Origin: Corinectria fuckeliana
Taxonomy: Eukaryota; Ascomycota; Sordariomycetes; Hypocreales; Nectriaceae
Direction: 5' to 3'
DNA: 64,000 bases
NCBI GenBank assembly: GCA_019137255.1
Contig: WPDH01000288.1
Span: forward strand, 1 to 64,000
The notes beneath the pieces were generated by a model that saw nothing but the letters and a program-made list of their open reading frames with translations, did no database searches and was not told the origin of the DNA. Position numbers and translations under genes: made by a program. Below are positions 24,111-34,283 of the stretch, one piece after another (within the stretch, counting starts at the first letter, position 1; every line of letters begins with the position of its first letter).

Positions 24111-25205
24111 TCATGAGGGCGGATGACGACTCCGCAAGGAAATGAGATGCTTGCTCGCGCCTGACGAAAGCACAGCAACCGCTTTGCGGAAAATGGGTCG
24201 GAGAATCGGAAGACATCCTGCGATTTGGTTAGAAAATGTGGTGAATAGACACTTGATTCCGGCGCCTTGCCTGAGAATACGGCCAAGTTTACTTCCACAA
24301 CGGCCGCCATCACGTTGTAGCACACATCGTACGGCAATTCCGTCGACTTGGGATCGAACTTGGCCGACTGGACGACGATGACAACCGAAGCAACAAAGAC
24401 CCTGAGGAGGTATTAGCCAGCGTAAACGGGCATGTGACGGCGCAAGGGCGTGTGGACATACAAGGAGCCTGCCGCAAAGAGGCCAACAACGGCAAGTTTC
24501 TGACCAAGAGGGAGATGCATCCTAGCTACTTCCGTAATGGGCAGCGTCAGGATCAGGAGGTCCATGAGGGAATGCGTCAAGACGGTTCCGAGGAAGAATT
24601 TGGCTCCGTTGATACGGCACTTTGCGTCGTCGATGCTCTTATCCCAATAGGCCTGCACGGGGACGCACTGGAAAATGAGCATGAATGTCCGGAGGATGTA
24701 CCACACACTCGAGAGAACGATCAGGATGAGGATGGGGTAGCGAGAGGAGGTGAATTGAAAGAGACGCCAGTACATGGAGAGAATAGAGAGCTTCGAGGCA
24801 GCTATGGATGAGGCATATATGATACCGCCAGACCATAAAAGAAGACGTGACTTCTCGCGAATGTACTCGGCACGCTCATCATCAAACGGCGCGAGAGTTT
24901 GGCCAAACCTGTAGCGGATGGTCCCTAAAAGACAAATGAGGAAGTGCTACTCAGAGGGTACGCGTGGTTCTCACATATCAGGCAAATGGCAGAGTAGGTC
25001 GCTGCAAAAACCTCGAATTTGCATCAGCTCATTGTCCGCTAACTGGCAGTAATCTACTCACACACGCTACCACGGCCAGGTAGTCGTCATACCACAGGCG
25101 CATCCTGGTCATGCGTCGCGCACACAATCGCAGGATCAAAGCCGCCGTCGCAGCCGCGAGGGTGATGGAAGTGGCCGCATATACGTTTGGCACGAGGCCA
25201 GCCAT
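24111..25205 (-). CDS. Rhodopsin-like seven-helix fungal membrane protein (PTH11-type)
   Basis: Five exons on the minus strand give 293 residues: 25205-25062, 25011-24975, 24924-24462, 24401-24271 and 24217-24111. Introns 1-3 are GT-AG; intron 4 (24218-24270) uses a GC donor (AG-GCAAGG) and a normal AG. The product starts MAGLVPNVYAATSITL and has the fungal rhodopsin-domain features: the first two helices separated by CARRMTRMRLWYDDYLA, then VFAATYSAICLIWTIRYRF, ASKLSILSMYWRLFQ, the conserved FQCVPVQAYWDKS loop with a nearby Cys in AKCRINGAKFF, and a last helix ending in CLPILRPIFRK. The C-terminal tail is short for the family (usually 350-400 residues). It is likely a plasma-membrane receptor-like protein with unknown ligand. 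Confidence 0.85.
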
Positions 25206-26939
25206 GCTGGGACGGAAAAGACGCTGTCGCAAGATCAAAGAGGCCGGATTCCGGCAATCAACACGGAGGAGTGCATCCACATTGTCGCTGCTGACGGGAG
25301 AGTTGAGAGTTGAAGAGGAACAAGAGAAGGTAGGTCTAGGCCTGTTATAGAGCCAGTTCCAGAGGCTTGGCTCGCCCGCTGGACCGTTGTGCCGGCTCGT
25401 ATCTGGGGCTGTTTATTCGCTGGGACGTTGCCTATCAGCCCTGGGCTTCTGTCTTGATCCTTGCGGATGATTATGCGGGGTAGTTGATAAGGCAGACTGC
25501 AGCCTCATCTTGTTTCCCAAGTAACATAGCTGAAGACGCTGGCAAGCCTCGGAAAAGTCGTTTCTTTGTGCTGCCTTAAATGGAGCCGGGCGAGTACAAG
25601 CCTTGTACAGCGCAAGTCCTTTTGCGCCATCCGTAAAAGGAAGGACGTCGTGCGCCCGTCTGCTTATGATGACGAGGCAATTGCAACAGAGGATGGGCCT
25701 TTTCTTTGCTTTGTCCATAGCCGATATCCCGACGCGCGGGGGTGGAGAATCGACAAAGACGGAAGGTAGACAAGTAGACTGTCAGACGGAGGCGCACTGG
25801 GGCGTCATGAAACAAGCCATTGACGTCTATCGGCGCCTTTTTCTTCGCCTGGTCTGGGTGTTGCTGCTGCCTACACCTCTCCAGGGATTATACATATTAG
25901 CGCGATTTCGAGGGTGACCTGTTATCCTCATTTGCAAAGAAGATCATGTATACTTAAAGCCTCTATTATTTACACTGGGCGATCTCTACTGTGATGATGA
26001 CTTTAGAACTTGGCTTCATATTTTGTTGCAGGATCTAAGTTGGCAAGTCTTGAATGTCATGCAACTAATGTTTGTATTCCCTGAGGTGTAGACTGCATTC
26101 CCAGCCAGGGCTGCATTCACGTTTTGGGTAGAGGTTAATTCGGCCGAGAAAAATTGACTTAGTTATCACCGTAATGACATTTAGCTCTAACAACTAGAAA
26201 CCCCTCTTATAGCTTCTAACCATCGTAGAAACGTCAAAGCCCGTCCCACCAGACCCTTGAGTCTTGCGCAAGCTTTGTCGTTCTCGTGGTCTTGAGGTCC
26301 AAATTTGTCAATGTTGGAATGTGTGCGAGCGACAGGGCACATTTGCTCAGATCCGTATTCCCACGACTAGCAGTCCCCTTGGCTGCGGGCTCAATCTTCG
26401 GAGAACTACTAAGTGACAACAAGGTACTGTGTAGTGGTTTTGCGAGGTTCTCTAAGTTCTATAAGCTCTTGCTACTCGTGGAAATCGATTCTTACCCGTA
26501 GGTTACCAATCGCGCCATCGGATGGCCAGCTCCATAGATTGCAAGATGGTAGGGCAGAGAATCTCGCAGCCACACATAGTCTCCGCCTCTTTGCAGGCCT
26601 GACAACATCAGAAGACTTGGATTGTGAGAACCTGTAACCTTTAAAGACTGTATATCGAATCCGCACTCGACATTGCGGTCCAGCAGAGACGGGGCGAAGA
26701 GGGTCGTCGGACAGCTTCACTGAAGTGTTAAGCCATCTTGAGACGGGGGCTTTCCGGCTGCACTTGTTGCCCAAGATAAATCACGCTCCCATTACCCGCC
26801 TTCGGCTCGAACAATCCATTGTGCTCCAGGTAACCCCCGCTAACTCGACCGACTCCAACTCCAACCCCAGGAGATGTTCCTAATTATTGAACCGTTCACA
26901 AGACATCGACCTGTTGACACTCTTTAAAGTCTCGCCGCA
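25206..26939. other. Intergenic, no gene seen
   Basis: It contains the divergent upstream regions of the rhodopsin-like and F-box genes. Several short frames exist in both directions but none has domain character or consistent codon use. Confidence 0.4.
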
Positions 26940-28319
26940 ATGCCACGGTTTTTGAATCTACCTCTGGAAAACGTGGCCGAGGCTTTGTGCCCTCACTGCA
27001 CCCCTCGCGAGAATGGCATCGGCCCTAAGTGTCCGTGTTGCGGTGACACGGGTCTGCACGACAGAGATGACATCCTCGCCTTGGCCAGTCTCAGCCTCAC
27101 GTCGAAGACGCTCCATGCTGTTTTCAACAGGAGGCTGTATCACCAGCCGACAACCGAACACCCCACCTTACTTGCACGCACACTGCTAGAGCGGCCGCGT
27201 TTGGCGCAGCACGTACGACATCTAGCCGACGAAACTTGGTTGACGCCAGATCCCGACGAGTTTCCACCCGAGTTTCTGGCTCTATGCAGCGAAAAGAGCC
27301 AGGCTCTTCTTGAAGCCGGTCGAGGGCACGTCGAGGAGAAGAATGCAATGAATGGGGTACGAAACGACGCGCTAGGTGAAAGGATATCGCACGCAGTCAT
27401 TATCGCCGCCATCATCACGCTTTGCCCGAACCTCGAGGAGCTTCATACCATGAGCTGTTACGGACCTATTACAGCCTTTTCCGAACCGGACTCGTTAATG
27501 CGACCCAGGAAACTGGTCACATATCATGCAGACTTGGAGCTTGCAATGAATTTCTGGCATCTCCAACACCTTTCCACAGCCGCTCCCGCCATCCGGACTA
27601 TTGTGTGCCATACACTGGCAGAGAGAGGGCATACTCTACAGCGCAACTTGGTCTTCCCCACAGTCACCGAGCTGCACCTCCAACACTGCAACATTACTGC
27701 TGAGTTCCTTGGATTTATCCTCACAGCATGCCCTCGTCTTGATCGACTCATGTATACCGCTGGAAGCTATGCTCCAAGCTTTAATGGGAGAGAAGCACAA
27801 GAAACTATCCTTCGATACGCACCTAACCTCAAGAGCCTCCTCATCGATCTGGACGAGATGCTCATAACTGTACACGAGCTCCAAGATGACGCTATGGTGC
27901 GCTCACTCGTCGACATGAAGAATCTGGAGCATCTGAGTCTCGATACTCGCTGCCTGCTAGGGCATGAAGGCCCAATGGGCCCGGAGGTTGTAGTAGCTCC
28001 GGGAGGTTACTTGGTATGGGTACCGGCGCCTATCGGGCCTTTTCCGAACCCGGACAATATGGTGCTGGTATCTATGTTGCCGGTCTCGCTGCGTTCTCTA
28101 CAACTGAGACAAGGACAGCAAGGCCCAGGACTGCGGAAGCTTCTACCTGCCCTGAAGAAGCTGGCGGACGTTGTTTCTGACAGCTTACCAAACCTTGAAA
28201 AAGTCGAGCTCATGGGGTTGAAGCATGCTGATATGGAGGAACTGAGGAGAGTATTCAGAGGCAAAGGGGTCTCTTTTTCATGCACCGAAACTGGGTGTGT
28301 AGACCAAAGTCTGCCATAG
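26940..28319 (+). CDS. F-box/LRR-like protein with N-terminal Cys cluster
   Basis: This single-exon gene of 459 residues starts MPRFLNLPLENVAEAL, an F-box-like beginning (LPLE..VAEAL). The F-box is split by a CxxC pair set, CPHC at residues 18-21 and CPCCGDTG at about 31-38, before the second F-box helix LASLSLTSKTLHAVFNRRLY, a standard F-box end. The rest (residues about 110-430) is leucine-rich with repeat-like spacing, for example CPNLEELHTM, TVTELHLQHCNIT and CPRLDRLMY, as in fungal F-box proteins that carry irregular LRRs. It likely recruits unknown substrates to an SCF ubiquitin ligase. No disruption is visible. The Cys insert, possibly a small zinc site, is unusual for an F-box. Confidence 0.8.
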   Translation: MPRFLNLPLENVAEALCPHCTPRENGIGPKCPCCGDTGLHDRDDILALASLSLTSKTLHAVFNRRLYHQPTTEHPTLLARTLLERPRLAQHVRHLADETWLTPDPDEFPPEFLALCSEKSQALLEAGRGHVEEKNAMNGVRNDALGERISHAVIIAAIITLCPNLEELHTMSCYGPITAFSEPDSLMRPRKLVTYHADLELAMNFWHLQHLSTAAPAIRTIVCHTLAERGHTLQRNLVFPTVTELHLQHCNITAEFLGFILTACPRLDRLMYTAGSYAPSFNGREAQETILRYAPNLKSLLIDLDEMLITVHELQDDAMVRSLVDMKNLEHLSLDTRCLLGHEGPMGPEVVVAPGGYLVWVPAPIGPFPNPDNMVLVSMLPVSLRSLQLRQGQQGPGLRKLLPALKKLADVVSDSLPNLEKVELMGLKHADMEELRRVFRGKGVSFSCTETGCVDQSLP

Positions 28320-29294
28320 AATCTATGGCACGGAGGAAGATGTAGTCAGAGCTGAATGTCTTGACAAGTGTACAGCACCGGCAACAAGGCCAAGACAAGC
28401 ATCAAAGAGGCGAGCCTCATGTACGATAATTACCTTGAAAAAAATGAATGTCTGTGATCAACTAAACCATTTTACCCAGTTGCGACGATTTTGGCAATGA
28501 ATACGAGATGTTGAGGGAGTCGTGACCTTGGACTCTGGAAGTTGGAACAAGAGCTAGATTGGGTCTCCTTTGGGAAGTCTCTAGCGAATGATGTACCCCT
28601 CGCACTGGGAGCACTTCATTATGATGTGCATGACTGGCACTCGAAACTCTCGCCTTGGCGGTGGCATATCGCGACCTTTATCAACTCGCTATTCCTTGTG
28701 GCCAGGACCTGGAACACTCAATATTCACCCATGGCTATGTTCAATGCGGCCATCATAGCATGCCTCATTCTTGTCCCGCAGCTGGGTTTAACGACCCCGG
28801 CTATCTTGATTGTCGGATGGAGGCGTTTTGATCCAGGTGTAACAGTCCCTCACTCAACTTCAGTACGCACAAATCATGGCAGAAGGGAGTGTTTGGAGAG
28901 GTAAGTGTGGAAGTAGAGATGGTGGATGAAAGTGGAGATTATCTTCTAGGAGGGGCTTTACGGTTAGGTGTTATTGGGAAGGCATAGATCAATGGTTTGC
29001 GTTCCCGTAGTGGTTATCTTGGCAGTATTAACCTTCGGTTCAAACTCATCCCTGTGATTGTCCCGAGTCTCCTTGGCCTCGATGTCGCCGTAGCCGTACT
29101 CTGATCCCTTCTCTCCCTTCGTTCTGTTCCTTAAAAGCCCTACAGCCTTGCCATCCTTCTTCCACTGGCTCTACAGCACCATTTTCGACCATCTCCTTCC
29201 CTTTGGGGGATTCTTGCTCTTCGGCCCCGTCTAATTTCTTGTTGTGGGTGCCAATGTCGGAGAGGGACAGAAGATAAGAGGATAGACCCAAGTG
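28320..29294. other. Intergenic, no gene seen
   Basis: Downstream flanks of two converging genes. An open frame at 28542-28904 has no ATG start and no family resemblance, so it was not called. Confidence 0.4.
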
Positions 29295-29678
29295 TCAAGA
29301 TTCTTGACTATCCACTCTAACATCCTTGACCTGTTTGGTCCTTTCAGAATCCGCCTGATCTCCTGTGTTGACAGTACTCTGGTGCTCGACCATCATGATA
29401 CATGCGTCTTCCGCAACCGGTCGATGCTTGACCCCCTTGGGCACCACAAACACGTCCCCTTCCTTCATGACCACGGGATCTTGGCCCTCAATCTCCATGC
29501 TCAGCTTTCCGGAGAGAAGATAAAAGAGCTCTTCTGAATCTGGGTGGGCATGCCATATGAATGCTCCGTCGATCTTGGCCACTTTGACGTGATGGTCGTT
29601 GATGGAAGCCACCAGGCGGGGTGACCAGGTTTCGGTGAAAGAGGAGAGGACGGTTGGAATAGAGGTTGATTGCAGCAT
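29295..29678 (-). CDS. Cupin-domain protein
   Basis: The single-exon frame of 127 residues is a small cupin_2 protein. Cupin motif 1 reads WHAHPDSEELFYLLSGKLSM (residues about 42-61), containing the H-x-H and E metal ligands. Motif 2 reads GDVFVVPKGVKHRP (residues about 73-87), supplying the last His. The fold would be a single beta-barrel binding a divalent metal. Small stand-alone cupins of this kind are common near fungal metabolism genes, but their substrates are usually unknown. The C-terminal 25 residues are polar and likely disordered. Start 29678 is the first ATG and gives full length for the family. Confidence 0.85.
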   Translation of the reverse strand: MLQSTSIPTVLSSFTETWSPRLVASINDHHVKVAKIDGAFIWHAHPDSEELFYLLSGKLSMEIEGQDPVVMKEGDVFVVPKGVKHRPVAEDACIMMVEHQSTVNTGDQADSERTKQVKDVRVDSQES

Positions 29679-30919
29679 GATGGTTGTGAGTTGGGAAAAC
29701 GAGGTAGACGTGGATTTGGATGTGGTTTTCGATTGACTAATGTTGGCAGATGTGTTGTCATTAAATAGCTTGTATATTCTAGCACAAAATATGGGCCACG
29801 CTTATGATATGGGTCGATGTCATTGGCAAGGGCGCAAGGGCGTAGGGCGGACTAGGTCAGCTAGCTTCTTGTCGTTCTTTTCATTCGTCTGATAAAACAA
29901 GACTGTAGCTTAGTTAGTCCAATCTTATCAGTCGCATGGTACTTTCTTGTCACTGGAGCTTCGGTTTAGACCCAGCTTGTCTCCCCCACGCCATTCTTGA
30001 GCTTGTGCTTCACGTAAGAACAGACAGTCATCTACTGATTAACTGTAGCGCCGCACGACAAGTGAATAGCTCCCAGGATGTGATTTCTGCAGCCTCGTTG
30101 TGCAGTCACCTCTTTCTTCTAGTCAAGTGTACCGCTTACCCTGAGATGCTGTTTTCCTGACGTAATCAAGCTCGGGAATTTCTCGTTTGGCTGCATCTGT
30201 TATCAGTAAAGAAAATCGCCGTACTCTAGAACAACACGAGGTATCCAGCTCAGGCTCGCCATTAAGGGTATCCATTGTGTGAAAAAGCTCTGTCTTGGCC
30301 CTAGACTATAGTACATAACAATTATGCTGGAGCCTTCTATTAGTGTTCCTCATCATTTCACTTAGGTGGTGTTTTAGGACTGGGGATGTTATAAAGACAA
30401 TGACATTGTGCTGTATGATTATATCAGAGCACCTGTATCATTCAAATAATACTAGAAATTGTTTACGGGAAATATGGTCCCTAGCAGATATTGTTCACGA
30501 CGGCATATGTTGTTCACAGCAAATACCCTTTACTCCTGAATCACATTAAGCCATGATCCATATGAACTGGTTCAATGCCAATTAAATCGCTTGGTCACTG
30601 TCTCCACACTGCTACAAAGGGCTTGCACTTCGCAGTGCTGTTTTGTCATTATGCCTATCTGCTTCACACGAACAACACTACCAAGAAGTCACGAATTCCC
30701 AAAGACGCTAGGAAACTCCTCCGAACAATCCAAGCATTAGCGCCAGGGCATAGGTACAAAAGGCGCTCCTTCCGAAACGAATTAAACCTTTTGCTGGAGA
30801 ATCAACTTCATCGTCCACAGCAAGCCTCAGCACGGAAACCCAACTTCGCTCTCAACAGCCACCTTTACATCAACGACCAAACTTACCTTGACACACCAAG
30901 TTTCTACCACTTATCAATC
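29679..30919. other. Intergenic, no gene seen
   Basis: Promoter side of the cupin gene and the long 5' flank of the coiled-coil gene. The frame of the coiled-coil ORF stays open upstream to 30575, but that part is basic, lacks domain character and is more likely 5' leader. Confidence 0.4.
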
Positions 30920-31390
30920 ATGTCGAGCTCTGATGACTTCGCCACAAAGCTGGCATCTCTCCGTGCTCTACAGCTTCAGGCAACTCCCGGCCCGTCCAAG
31001 GAGCTTATAACGAAGTTTATTGCGACCATGGACGCGGTTACGATAACAACCGAAAACGCAGTAAGAGCGGAAGATGGGGTGGGAAGAGCGCGGGATGAAT
31101 TGCGAAGAGCGAGGGATGAATTCGCAAGATCGAGGGATGAATTGGAAAGAGCGAGAGATGAATTTAAAAACGCAAAAGTTGATAAGGACAGAGCGGAAGA
31201 TCAGATGGGAAGAGCGAGGGAAGAAATGGGAAGAACGAGGGATGAAATGGAAAGAGCAAAAGTTGAGAAGGACAGAGCGGAGGCTGATTTAAAAACAGCG
31301 GAAGTTGAAAAGAAAGGAGCGGAGGCAGTCTGGCTAGCGGTAAAGGTTCTTTATGACGAGTTCCAAATGGAGGACCCCAAGAATCTTTGA
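30920..31390 (+). CDS. Coiled-coil protein with heptad repeats
   Basis: The frame of 156 residues starts at an ATG preceded by AATC. The first 50 residues are a helical N-terminal segment (DDFATKLASLRALQLQ). From about residue 55 the protein is a highly charged alpha-helical array whose unit is seven residues of the form RARDEL/F: RRARDEFARSRDEL, ERARDEFKNAK, GRAREEMGRTRDEM and ERAKVEKDRAEADL. The DNA shows the same unit as 21-bp repeats. The pattern predicts a long single helix or coiled coil with alternating Arg and Asp/Glu. No family name is recognised. The last 20 residues leave the repeat (AVWLAVKVLYDEFQ). The upstream extension to 30575 is possible but less likely. Confidence 0.6.
   Translation: MSSSDDFATKLASLRALQLQATPGPSKELITKFIATMDAVTITTENAVRAEDGVGRARDELRRARDEFARSRDELERARDEFKNAKVDKDRAEDQMGRAREEMGRTRDEMERAKVEKDRAEADLKTAEVEKKGAEAVWLAVKVLYDEFQMEDPKNL
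31084..31260 (+). repeat. 21-bp tandem repeat inside the coiled-coil gene
   Basis: Units of the type AGAGCGAGGGATGAATTG occur four times with 21-bp spacing at about 31084-31167, then two more clear units at about 31208-31254. Each unit encodes one heptad, so the array expands by whole heptads without frameshift. Confidence 0.75.
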
Positions 31391-33039
31391 TTAGCAGAAC
31401 TTGAGCTTAGGTTTATGTCGGATACGGAGGCTGCTTCCGTCGAATCTCACAGGTCTCAGAAGCCTCGTGGAGAGTGATGATGAATAGAGCATCCGTTTTG
31501 ATGTGGAAACACCTTTGACCCTACTGCCGTGAGGAAGCGCAAATACTCAGTTGAACCAGCCTTGTGTTATAACATTCTGACATATCGGACACTTATCGTA
31601 CAAGGATTTGACAATGTATGTGAGACTTTTTATACACTTGGAAATGTTATTCTTAAGCATGATGGAACCCGGCAAATATATCGGATACACTTTCGTTATA
31701 GTAAGTCGCTCGTGTAGGCATCTTTCAATCCCGAAACTCAACTGTAGGATGAGACGCAAGGTAATAGAAGTCTCCCGATCAATGAGGTTATTGTGAAGTA
31801 AACCTTAATTACGTCCATCAACATCTCGTCTGAGCTCGGGCTGCAAGTCTATCAAAGTTTCCTGCCTTGTAATACGAATGGTGGCTAGATAGCCTTAGCT
31901 TAAGGAGTGGTATCTGCAGTCTGCATACCAGTGCAGTAAATAATACACAATTAAAAACTCAATAAGGTACTATATCTAGTACAGTAGAACATAATATCCG
32001 TTTCCCGAGAGGTAACCTAGTTAATAAAACATTAATCTAGACATTAAGGCACATATTTACAACCCTCAAGGCGCAAGATGTAATGCGTGATAACACAGTA
32101 GAAAGCAACACACGAAGTTCCCTCATCAAAGGGTCTTGTCCCTACGTTTAACAGCTTTGTGTCCAGCCATTGTCTTTCCCTAACCCCCTAACCTTTGTTA
32201 TCATACAAGAGCTACATCTAGCTCTCGTCTCCACTTATAGCTAGAGAAAAAGCTGGGTTCTAAAGATCGTGCTATTTTCCACCTGAAAACACCAGAGCTG
32301 ATAACAGTAGATTGTTAGTGGAGAGGGAGGATAGATAGAAAGAATCAATAGGTATAGCCAGTCTTACTACTGCCTTTAAAGCCGGTTTAACGACTAAGAT
32401 CGGATAGATTATCTCGGACAATAATATCTGCCACATTAGATTCAACTTCAAGTTGATTGGCACAAAACTGTGTTCCTGCTCCCAATCACAATAATTCTGG
32501 TTTGAATATGCGGTAATGGAGTATACGCTCGTGAGTCTACATCCTCAGAGTAGCCTTTAGTCCACAAGTCAGGCTAGTTCCCAGTAAAAGATCAGAGAGA
32601 TAAGTGATACGGCGTCGGAGTAGTTCTAGGTCCTTGTATTTTGCATGATGGTTATGTCAAGACTTGGATCATCATCGACGTCAATGCTTACAGCATTAAC
32701 CTAGACAAAGCTTCCCTAAAAGTGGGAGATTTAAGAGAGGCCCTGCGCTACTCTAGAAGTACGGATGAATGAATGCCTGTGTATTCTCAGCGCAGAGGTG
32801 AATTACTACCCTATATTAATAGTGCCACTTTAGTCTCCCCTCTACTGCCTGTGGTTTATATCTAAGGGTCTTGTATTTCCTCTATTTAGTCGTCTTTCAT
32901 CATGTTAAAGATCTTGTAACCATTGGTATGATTTATTCAACATGGGCTAGGAGTCTTGTGACTGCGTTTAGGCTAGCGACTAATGGTCTTATCATTTCTA
33001 CATTGAATAGTCTCTTGAGTCTAGATAGAATAGCAACAG
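31391..33039. other. Intergenic, AT-leaning, no gene seen
   Basis: Moderately AT-rich DNA with short open frames only. No repeats beyond simple words, no RNA genes and no transposon ends were recognised. Confidence 0.4.
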
Positions 33040-33423
33040 CCCCGAACCTGGCCTCATATCAAGATGCTCTGACTACGTTGATTCTATTAAGGCGGAGCTC
33101 TCATCAATCAATAATAATATCCAGACACCTGGCTACAAGATCTGGTCTGCCGACGACGAGCTCTGGAAGAAATGACAGGCCGCGTAGTACCTGCGTCAAG
33201 GCCAGCGCGGTAGGGACAGGAGCCACGCTCAACCTAAGAACGCGACTCTAGGATCAATATTCTAAGAATAATAACAACTATGGCCTTGGAGCGTCGCACT
33301 CTCGATGGCGTAAGGAGTTAGGCGGTGAAGTGCCTACTGCCGACCTCGACAAGACGCGAGACCCCAGCGGTTCCACTGGGCAGGGAGTCATCAGCCTCGA
33401 CTTCCAGGACATAAGCCCTTAAT
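33040..33423 (+). pseudogene. Unidentified decayed gene
   Basis: One frame reads as a coherent protein if stops are ignored: DSIKAELSSINNNIQTPGYK, then IWSADDELWKK, a TGA, QAA, a TAG, and YLRQGQRGRDRS. A final part in another frame reads GGEVPTADLDKTRD and GVISLDFQDISP, ending at TAA 33421-33423. Codons end mostly in G/C, unlike the surrounding AT-rich DNA. Two stops and at least one frameshift lie within 250 bp. The family is not recognised. It is likely a gene relic, with limits approximate on the left. Confidence 0.4.
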
Positions 33424-33493
33424 TACACATGATATTTGCAAAACGGCAGCGTGCCTGATACTGGGCCGTAGACTAAGGGGTTCACAGTAGCAG

Positions 33494-33691
33494 GTGCCAT
33501 ATCCCACGCTTGAGGAGGCACTCACAGTGGATAAAAGCCTCGCACGTGTTGCTGTGGGTGTGTTGACGGCCAAAGGACTACCGGACGAGATTAACGCTGA
33601 GTTTGAGAAAGTCGCAGTCCTCAAAAGGAGAGAGAAGAAGGGAATGAACTATGCTCGTGTGAGGATTTGTACAGCACAACGAGAAGAATAG
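33494..33691 (+). CDS. Small hypothetical ORF
   Basis: An ATG-initiated frame of 65 residues (EEALTVDKSLARVAVGVLTA and later EINAEFEKVAVLKRREKKG) with normal amino-acid composition and one predicted helix pair. No domain is recognised. It lies 70 bp after the relic at 33040-33423 and could be its last part in a shifted frame. Confidence 0.25.
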   Translation: MPYPTLEEALTVDKSLARVAVGVLTAKGLPDEINAEFEKVAVLKRREKKGMNYARVRICTAQREE

Positions 33692-34283
33692 TTTGTTGGG
33701 AATAATGATAAATAGGAAAGGGATATCACCACCGCCGTGAACGCGGCAATAATACAGGTAAAATATTAGTTTTATATGTATTATATAAATTAAGTCACAA
33801 ACTAGAAACACCTACTTTCACAAGACTAGGTTTCTTCCAGTATTGTATTATTCTTTAAACAAGATAGGAATGAAAGTATATTAATAAATAATACATTACT
33901 AGCTAGTAAGGGGATACATGCTAGGTAGATGCCTATACATCCGGATGTCAGTCGATGCAATTGCTGACACCCCTACTCACCTACTTAGTCCGTTGACCTA
34001 TGGTCCTGCATTGGACCATGAAAGGGTGTGTCAGATGCGTTAATAAGCCTAGGCTGTACGAGCCTCCTTCGCTAGAGTCGCCTGCATAAAAGCTGAGCAG
34101 ACTCCCCCGCATCAAGGACCGTTGCTTGCTTCCTTTGCTCCGAGCCTCAGTTTTATGTTCGCTCTGCGGGCTGTGTCTTAATCTCCCTGAGCCTGATTTT
34201 CCTTCTTCCATTGCCACTTGATCCCCACGAGGATATATCGTTAGGTGCCATTCGACAACTTGATCAAATACCTGAGACAGGAG

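Noticed and set aside
28542..28904. Open frame of 120 residues with some hydrophobic stretches
   Set aside because: It begins with TTG, has no ATG until its last third, no splice context and no family resemblance.
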